This document shows, one piece after another, positions 57,064 to 64,000 of a stretch of 64,000 nucleotides of DNA (its first letter is position 1; every line of letters begins with the position of its first letter). This DNA comes from Tretioscincus oriximinensis (taxonomy: Eukaryota > Chordata > Lepidosauria > Squamata > Gymnophthalmidae), in contig JAJVDF010000231.1 in NCBI GenBank assembly GCA_022410635.1, forward strand, positions 251,614-315,613, in the 5' to 3' direction. The position numbers and the translations under genes were made by a program. The notes under the pieces are model-generated. The model was given only the letters and a program-made list of their open reading frames with translations, made no database searches and was not told the DNA's origin.

Positions 57064-57315
57064 AATGCTGATTTTATTTATTTATTTGTACTTGCATCAC
57101 GCCTTACACCCGAAGGTCTCAGGACAACCAATAGCTTTTGTTGCTTTCTCCACAACAGAAACCATGTAAAGTAGCCAGGCTAAAAGAGTTCTGAAGAAGT
57201 GTGATTGGCCCAAGATCACCCAGCTGGCTTCATGGAGGAGTGTGGAATCAAACTGGGAGACTATCAGTTAAGAGTTCAACACTCTAACCACTTTACCAGA
57301 GTGGCTCTCTTAATC
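57064..57315 (-). mobile_element. tRNA-derived SINE, complete-looking copy
   Basis: It has a (TTTA)n end at 57068, the CACCCGAAGGTCTCAGG tail box, TTTGTTGCTTTCTCCACAAC, CACCCAGCTGGCTTCATGG, and the tRNA-like head with CACTCTAACCACTTTACC near 57290. The orientation is minus, the same as TAF2. It lies in the 10.7-kb intron. Confidence 0.85.
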
Positions 57316-58949
57316 ATTTGGAAATAAAATGTGATTTTTGCAGGAAAAAGTATCTAAATATGATATTTAAGTGAGATGTATGGATTTCATATAGACTTAG
57401 AAAACCATCACACTATGTGGTCTGGTTTAGACCAAAGAAAAAGGAAATTATTTTCCAAAGCTTGATAACCTTTGGAGGGTCTGGATTGCAATTTTCATCA
57501 ATAGCTGGAATACAATGGGGCTGGGTTGAGGCAAGTCAATAACGTGCTGCAAGGTTTGAGAACAGCGTTGGATTAACACTTGATCTGCATCCCTCTCTTC
57601 GGTCACTTAAGTTTCCCCTGAAGTTGGCTACTGAGGGAGCAGGGCCTGTAGCCAAACGAAAGGTGCCCTTGCTCAAAAGTCACCAGAGAGGCTGAAATAA
57701 GCTGTGGGGTACTTGGCAAGCTAAAAGTCGAATTAAAATGAGCTCCAGAAATAAAGCTATCCCCAGAGCCCTAACGCTCACTATTAACACCAGAAATAAG
57801 GATGTGATCGGTTGATTCAACAATGGACCAATACTCAATAAATCCTGGTTAGGAGCAGTGTTTTATCTGGGCTCATTAGCACCCCCTGTGGCTGTCACTG
57901 GTACTGGATCAGGGACTAAGTCCAAGGATGCATTGCTCAAGAGTGACTTTGGGGGAAGGCAGTATTTAGGAAAGATTTGGCATGAGTATAAATATTACTT
58001 CAATACAAACATCTAGAGTCCATAAGAAATAGTCATGATATATTCATATTGTTAACAAGGTTATTTTTGCATCATACATTTAAGATGATCAAAAGGAACA
58101 GAGAATATGCATATTTCTTTATAAAAAGCTCTTCTGAGATAGGCATTGCTGAAGGAAACTATAATCAACAGATTTAGGAGATGAACCAGTAATTTAAATG
58201 TTTGAGAGAAAGTTATGTTTGAGAGAAACACTGGACATAACAAAGTTCATGACAGTGAATTCCAGAAGTCGTTTGTGGTAGAAAATCCCCAAATTGAATC
58301 ATATTATTTGAAAAGTTGTTTTTCTTATTTCTATAGTGGAGGACACAAACAATTCAATCACTGCTGTGGTGGCCAAGTACTGTCTCCTGGCAATGAAGAT
58401 TAGGAAAGAGTTTTTTTAAACATTTTTAAATTTCAATTTTATAATTCTTTCAAAAAGTCCTAAGAGTGATGTTTATCTTTTATATGTTCAATTGCATACT
58501 ATTGAAGTGCTGGTCGATGACCGTAATAAATTATTCAATTCAATTCAATTTTTATGCATCTATTTCTAATCCGTTTAACAAGAACACAAGTAGCACATTA
58601 AACACATATGAAAATGTGTTTTACACAGGTTTGTTTTACAAAACGTTTGTGGCTGACTATCCAAAGCAAGAAAGTACTTGACTTCAGGACATAGTTGGCC
58701 GATAGCCTAAACGAAGCAATGCTGGCTTAGCTTGGTTGAGTTAGCTATCAAACAAAACCAGAATCATAACCTGGAAAATTCTATGAAAAGATACGTGGAG
58801 ATACATTTTGATCAATTGTATAAGTTAGCAATGCTTAAAACATTTTAATATTAAACCATCTTTAATATTAACTAAGTGGATGTCTTGTTGTTGAAAACAG
58901 TGATGGGTATGTAACTTTAGAGACAATCAGATTCTGCAATGGAAGCAGC

Positions 58950-59600
58950 ATATTTACCCTTTCTGTTATTTTGAGCATTCTTTGTTTAGTCTGTACTTTC
59001 TTTTAATCAGGTGGATTTGGTGACGGTGGGGCAGTCAAGTTTGTCCTGAGAGACTTGGCTCCCTCCCCACCATCAGATGAAGTTGTTTTCATGTGCTGCA
59101 AGGATACAAAACTGATGGGGGCCTGGTGTATCAAAGGTTACTAGAACTGATATCTAGGTCCTGCCTCCAGGCTGATGAGGCCCCTAAATGTCAACTGCAG
59201 GCAGTCAATACCAAGTGAAAATTTGGGCATCTTCTAACGCTTGAGAATGTCCTTAAGCAATTGGTACGCCACTGAGTGAGAAAGGATGTTGGAGTAGATG
59301 ACATGTGGCTTGATCCAGCAGGGCTGGATGTTCTTTTCTAGTGTTCTTTGACAAGATTAGATAAATTCTTAGAGGCCAGGTGTATTAATGGCTGCTAAAA
59401 TGGATCAATGTCCAGGTATTGCCTCCACATTGGAGAGTTGGGAAGGAGGCTTCTAAATTGTGCATTTTAGAGACCTAACAGCAGGTGAAGATTTTGCCTT
59501 TTTTCTGCTTGTGAATGCTCAGAAGCAACTAAGGGACCAATATGTGAGACAGGATGATGGACTGGGTGAGCTGTGGCCTGGAGAAAACCATTTTCTCCAC
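58950..59600 (+). mobile_element. Two adjacent LINE 3' ends of one subfamily
   Basis: GAATGTCCTTAAGCAATTGG, CCACTGAGTGAGAAAGGATG, GAGTAGATGACATGTGGC (59240-59310) is followed by a second diverged copy: GAATGCTCAGAAGCAACTAAG, GTGAGACAGGATGATGGAC, GGGTGAGCTGTGGCC (59510-59580). Each copy is preceded by a body containing the AGATTTTGCC/GAAAATTTGGGC region. They are in tandem in the TAF2 intron, antisense. Confidence 0.6.
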
Positions 59601-60345
59601 AGCATTTAGCTCTTCAGTTGTTAAGTAGGAAGCATTCTTGCCCTCACATCTCTAGATCTATAGCCAGAAAAGAAGAGGGTGAGAAATAGCATCAAACTGG
59701 TTCAGCCAAATTATAATCAGGTAAAATCAATCCTGGCAGTCTGTTGGTTTAATCTGAGTAAAATCAGATCTAGCACCTGATTGGTTTAGGTGGTTTATAT
59801 ACATCTCTAATGTTCTACAGGTTTTTCCCATAACTTTTTGTTACCTTTAGTTAATTTGAAATGTTAAATTTCATTATCTTTACAATTGTTTCTCACAACA
59901 CAGGTTTTGTAGTAGAAGAATTTACAAATACTCTACAGTTTGCTCATCTTTGGTAATAATGAGATGATTATCATTTTCTTAGATTCTTGCTTCTTAGGTT
60001 TATGTTCAAGAGATATCTCAAGTAACTCATTGTGGGATCAAGAACAGATCTGCATGCTTGCTACATAAAGAAAACTTTAAAAAGCATCCTAGTGAAAGTT
60101 TTNTGTAGGATAGAGAGCATGGTGGTTAATGTAATTCTTGCCAAACATTCTGCCAAAGTACTTCCAAGTTCACAGTCCACAATCTAAATACACGAGATTG
60201 TTTGAGCAAATGAAATAGCAGCCTTTTAATATTTTTTGGAAAACAGAATGTAAATGTACTAAAATAATCCAAACTAATCCAATAGAATAATATTCTAACT
60301 AAAAACCGCCTCTAACATTACTTAAAATGATAATTAAATATTAAC

Positions 60346-60455
60346 CTGAATTCATAAGTTTCCAGAGCTGATCCACTAAAGCTTCATTGCATAAGGGAGA
60401 ATCTGTGTTCTTGGTAAAAGGCGGATTCCTTGTCAACATTTCCAGTATCTTATGC
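60346..60455 (-). CDS. TAF2: TAF2 internal coding exon
   Basis: The exon is 110 bp with a CCTTTAG acceptor and a GTTAAT donor. It completes the Arg codon from the upstream exon and reads HKILEMLTRNPPFTKN, then CNEALVDQLWKLMNS, and ends with the first base of a Gly codon. The amphipathic helix pattern (ILEML, LVDQLWKLM) fits the end of the HEAT-like repeats, which form the C-terminal half of ordered TAF2 after its catalytically dead M1-aminopeptidase-like part. NPPFTKN and SPLCNEALVDQLWKLMNSG are strongly conserved with human TAF2 as I recall it. The intron upstream is about 2.0 kb and the intron downstream about 10.7 kb. No frame defect is present. Confidence 0.96.
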
Positions 60456-61715
60456 CTAAAGGAAGACAAAAGTCAACTTTTTATTAGGACAGAATTTGAT
60501 ATTCCCTAGTTCTAAACGTTTGTGTTTTCCCCCAAGTGTTTTTGGCTTCACAGTTTTATGCAAAAGTGATGGAGACTTTATGTATGCTGGCCTGTCCCTT
60601 GGTGCTCACATCAATGAACTCATACAACATTCTAAAAATACATCAAATAACCATTTTAGAGAAAGACCTCGGGGAGTAATGGCCAGTGAAAATAACAAGG
60701 AAAAAATCAAATGGGGAAAACCTGAAAAGAGGCCGCAGTGTTCCAAGGTTGTCATTACTCAGGTCATCAGGGGTCTAGGCTAATCCTGGCCAACGCCAAC
60801 TTAAAATCAACAGGCAAAATGTTCACCTACAGATAGATCCCATTAGCTATAGACAAGAAACCAATTTATATTTTCTCAGGTATAAATAGAACGATGCCAA
60901 CCTCTGCTCCAATATACTGAAACCAGTGTGAACTATTTTCTCCCTTTTTGGAAAAGAGAAAAATGTTAAAATAATCCCTTTCTATAGCAAAAATATGAAA
61001 AATAGCAGGGAGACCACCATAAAGATGCATGTGTAGTTACCAGAAAAGCACAATTTCCAGCATTCTTAGGATATTTCCCCTAGGGAATTTTTGCTGTTAT
61101 AGGGAAGCAGAAGATGCTGCCCTCTTGCTTAGTGATATATAAACCACTCTCAATTTCTGTTATATCAGGCTATAATAATAAAAATTGTGGCATCTTTGGT
61201 AGGTTTCTTTAATCCTGGAAATATTATGTTGAGTTCAATATTATTTACAACATATACATAAAGAGTGATGATATAATATTTTGTAACAATTCTACCACTG
61301 TGCAATATAATAGACCTCTAGCACTAACTTCTTCCTCTTTCCTTTCCTTCCTCTTCCTCCTTCGCCATCTGCTTCTGCTTAACTGTGAAAATTACAGGAA
61401 ATCAAATTCCATGTCGGGTTTTTGCTCCTGTGTAGTTAAGCTAAAAAAGGCAGGAGAGATCAATTCCCAGGAACTGCTCCAGTCCTCATATTTATGCTTA
61501 CCCAACGAAATCTCTCTGTGCCCTGGGATTTATTTTAAAATGCCAAACAGAGCTTTTTTAGTTAAAACCTTCTGGCTTCACTGTGGATCGGTCAGTCTTC
61601 TGGATGCCTTCCCCCACATGTGTTATAATTGAAGGAGTGGGCATTTTTTGTTGGTCAGAAGACTAGAGTCTGCTCTGTCCCCAAGGGGGATGGACGACTG
61701 ATTTTCAGCTGTCTA

Positions 61716-62128
61716 GAGTCTCTGACCAGATTTTCTGAGGCCCAAAGTGGAGCAATTAATATTCATGCTAATTTGCATATTCATAAATATGCAAATCACC
61801 CACCAACATGCATACCCCTCTGAAATCCCCACCCGGGAAATCCATGAAGCAAACAAGAATTTTCTGAAGAGCATGAATTTTCCAAAAGTGAGAACTGTTC
61901 AAAGTGTGAGAGAATTTTGCGTTTTTTATTTTTACTGAGGAGAGGGTGCCTTCAGGAGCTGGCCCCAGTTGCCAGAGCCCCCTACTGGTGATGCAGTGAA
62001 TTTTAAAAATAATATTTTATTTTTTATTTTTTCCTCAGCAAAAACAGTGAAATTGCCCCCCACCCGGGAGGGTAGGGTAAACACCCCCAAACTAGGTTTC
62101 CCTTCAAAAAGGGGTCATCTGATCAGCC
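61716..62128. mobile_element. TA-target MITE, long form, reverse orientation
   Basis: CTGACCAGATTTTCTGAGGCCC at the left and GGGGTCATCTGATCAGCC at the right, followed by TA at 62129-62130. The left terminus is slightly rearranged, with three extra bases. It shares CCTTCAGGAGCTGGCCCCAG and AATATGCAAATCACCCACC with the copy at 21394. It sits in the 2-kb TAF2 intron next to exon 62485. Confidence 0.8.
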
Positions 62129-62484
62129 TATCTTCAAGGGCCAACAGATCATAGTCATCTTAGCAGAGGGGACTGTTGCTTATTAGCTGCCCAACGTGGG
62201 GGGCTTAGAAGCTAGACTTATGCTCCCTCCTAGGTGCTTCTTCTAACAAATCCAGTCCCTTAAAGGCTGGATTGTGAATCCTCAAAATATAAGGGGCCAC
62301 ATAACTTTGCTCTTCTGAATCCCTTGCCCCAAGAAGTTGGGAAGGGGGAGAGCACAAATGTGGTAAGGATCCCCCTAATGTGGATCACCACTGCAAAACG
62401 AGCATCATTAGATTCCATCTACTTTCAAGACTTAAATTTAACATCAAATCACTCATCTCTTAAGTGACAGATTAAAAGACGTAC

Positions 62485-62554
62485 CTGATATAAGGTACAG
62501 GATCATTCTGTACCATAGTCAGCAGCCACTGTAGCTCCTCATAGCTTCTGTCCA
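62485..62554 (-). CDS. TAF2: TAF2 internal coding exon (first visible exon)
   Basis: This 70-bp exon encodes DRSYEELQWLLTMVQNDPVP followed by YI, which I recognise as the TAF2 HEAT-like helical repeat region. It is bounded by a TTTGCAG acceptor (minus strand, just above 62554) and a GTACG donor just below 62485. It starts with the last two bases of a Val codon and ends with the first two of an Arg codon; the next exon supplies the G. TAF2 is a TFIID subunit that helps recognise the initiator at RNA polymerase II promoters and binds TAF8 in the nucleus. The preceding exon must end in phase 1 and is not seen up to base 64000. The identification rests on recalled similarity to human TAF2, but the continuity over six exons makes it firm. 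Confidence 0.95.
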
Positions 62555-63465
62555 CTGCAAAGACAAAAAGTATGATCTGTCATAACACTTCTGCTGGCTT
62601 CCTTATTAAAACTGAGCATTTAAGACCATCAATATTAAATTTATAATGTGAGCTGGGATCCCCAGATAGAAAGGTATACTGGAAATGTCATGAAGGTAAT
62701 GGAGTCTTCTTTCACCCACGAGGGAGTGACTCCTAAAATGTTGTGCAAGTCTCCCATATTATAGCATGATCTCTTTCTCTGAAGGCAGCATCATTCTCTT
62801 TTAATACCAAGTTAAGATGTACGTTTCCACCCAGGTTCTTGCTTTTCCTTTAAGCACTCCATGTTATTGTGCCACACTCTAGAATTATTTTTATTTTGCT
62901 TTTAAAACCATAATCATTTCACTTAAAACTGATTTTTTTACTTTTTTTTTTTTTAGGTGAAGAGCAAATTATAAGAACAGCACTGATTGTACATCAAGTT
63001 CTCCATCATACAGTGGTGACAACATTGAAGACAAAATACAGGCCTGTCTAATAAAGGGAAGTTTTAAAGTCTTCCCTGCTAAGTAGAACAATGTGTGTAC
63101 TGTGCATTTGCTGAATGGTCTTGGCTGCATTCATGTTACAACACCAAAACAGAAGCATATGTATAATATCTGCAGATTCATATCCATATTATGGAAATGA
63201 CATTATACTGAGGCTAGAACTTAAATCTTGTTAAATTTAAAATCCACATCATAAGGCTAGAAATGCCAGTTCCTATATGAGATAGTATTAGGCCTGTAGA
63301 TTATAAATTTGTTTTAATTTAACTGCATATTTACTCATAACCATTTAATTCTCCCTTTCTACTCACATTGCAAAGTGTCAAAATTGTTTAAATTGTTATA
63401 AAAATCAGCATGAAATGGTGAGGTGTATCACACTGCACGTGTTTAAATGTCTAGTGAAGACACAC
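62555..63465 (-). other. TAF2 intron, upstream part within window
   Basis: No exon, repeat boundary or other feature is recognised apart from a T run at 62943-62954. Confidence 0.6.
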
Positions 63466-63885
63466 CTAGAACATAAGAACATAAGAGGAACCCTGCTGAA
63501 TTGGGCCAGAGCCCATCATGAGATCCATCCTAGTAGCTATTTATTTATTTATATTTATATCCCACCCTATACCNAAAGGTCTCAGGGCGGCCAACCATAG
63601 GGTGGCGCACAGAGCTTTTGTTGCTTTCTCCACAACAAGCACCCTGTGAAGTAGGTGAGGCTGAGAGAGTTCAAAGAACTGGCCTAAGGTTACCCAGCTG
63701 GCTTCATGGAGGAATGGGGAATCGAACCGGGAGACCACCAGATAAGAGTCCCACACTCTAACCACTACACCAAACAGGCTCCACTACACCCTTGGCTTCC
63801 ATAAACTTGTCTAATCCTGTCTTAAAGCTATCCAGGCTGCTAGCTACGACCACCTCTTCAGGAAGTAAATTCCACCTGTTCACTA
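63466..63885 (-). mobile_element. CR1 LINE 3' end split by a SINE
   Basis: The part 63471-63537 has GAACATAAGAACATAAGAGG and GCCAGAGCCCATCATGAGATCCATCCTAGTA. The part 63790-63880 resumes with TTGGCTTCCATAAACTTGTC and GGAAGTAAATTCCA. Between them sits the SINE at 63538-63786. The internal CR1 segment between GCCCATC and ATCCATCC is also missing. Confidence 0.85.
63538..63786 (-). mobile_element. tRNA-derived SINE nested in CR1
   Basis: Read on the minus strand, a tRNA-like head (GGTTAGAGTGTGGGAC, and GGTTCGATTCC as B box) is followed by CCATGAAGCCAGCTGGGT, GTTGTGGAGAAAGCAACA, and an L2-like 3' tail ending in (AAATA)n. The same family occurs at 17245, 28930, 30080 and 57068. It is a SINE, not a tRNA gene, because the tRNA part is diverged and joined to a long unrelated body. 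Confidence 0.85.
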
Positions 63886-63952
63886 TCGCTGTTGGCTGAG
63901 AGAATAATAGAAACTCTTCATGAAGTCAGTGTCATCAATGTTCTAGTTTAAC

Positions 63953-64000
63953 TATTTCAGAGAAATAGCCGTGTTAGTCTAGCAGAAAGTCCAGCAAAGG
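63953..64000 (+). mobile_element. Dispersed repeat, cut by the window end
   Basis: TTTCAGAGAAATAGCCGTGTT, AGTCTAGCAGAAAGTCCAGC, AAAGG. It is almost identical to the right side of 34301-34490, so it may be another recent copy. Confidence 0.8.

Larger units (their letters stand above)
49625..60345 (-). other. TAF2 intron, about 10.7 kb
   Basis: The phase-1 intron begins with GTTAAT and ends with CATAG. It contains CR1, SINE, hAT and old LINE fragments listed separately. 50940-52840, 53180-54690 and 57320-58940 are AT-rich with nothing recognised. Codon continuity across it (Gly split G|GT) shows no exon need be missing. Confidence 0.85.

Noticed and set aside
57280..57312. tRNA gene suggested by GGTTAGAGTG-like A box and B box on the minus strand
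   Set aside because: The sequence is the head of a repeated SINE with a diverged tRNA part and a long unrelated body; several copies exist in this window.
69..64000. CRISPR arrays, operons, phage or other prokaryotic systems
   Set aside because: The window is vertebrate nuclear DNA with spliced exons. The repeats are microsatellites and transposons, not regularly spaced direct repeats.

Overview
This is a vertebrate nuclear window, most likely from a squamate reptile. It is AT-rich and intron-dominated, and it is full of CR1 and L2-like LINE remnants, tRNA-derived SINEs and small inverted-repeat DNA transposons of the kinds common in lizard genomes. About 45 single n positions are scattered through it, which are ambiguous base calls rather than assembly gaps. 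The organism call is an inference from repeat content; no single diagnostic sequence proves it.

The only host gene I can support is TAF2, the TFIID subunit, on the minus strand. Six coding exons carry its C-terminal 310 or so residues: 62485-62554, 60346-60455, 49395-49624, 48298-48450, 44251-44356 and 31831-32096. All five introns begin with GT and end with AG, and the codon phases join without a break. The upstream exons lie beyond base 64000. The first four exons encode the last helical repeats of the HEAT-like region and the start of the tail. The last two encode a disordered C-terminus with a poly-histidine and (HK)n tract ending in SLSD. The 3' UTR probably runs to an AATAAA signal near 31081.

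Region by region: 1-31080 is intergenic DNA downstream of TAF2. It holds microsatellites, a fossil LINE reverse transcriptase, L2-like 3' ends, CR1 3' ends, and many short transposons with clear target-site duplications (TA, TAA or 8 bp). 31081-32096 is the TAF2 3' end. 32097-44250 is a 12-kb intron carrying a perfect 72-bp fold-back insertion, a hAT element nested in an L2-like LINE, and several CR1 and SINE copies. 44251-49624 holds three exons and a 3.2-kb CR1 LINE in the same orientation as the gene. The CR1 still shows esterase, endonuclease and reverse-transcriptase segments but has lost its catalytic RT box. 49625-62484 holds two large introns with MITEs and old LINEs. 62555-64000 is intron, with a SINE nested in a CR1 3' end.

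I found no new multi-gene system. The most interesting features are two independent fold-back copies of one dispersed repeat with retroposon-like target duplications, a TA-target MITE family present in long and fold-back forms, several nested hAT insertions with readable target sites, and a possible loss or skipping of a TAF2 tail exon known from human.
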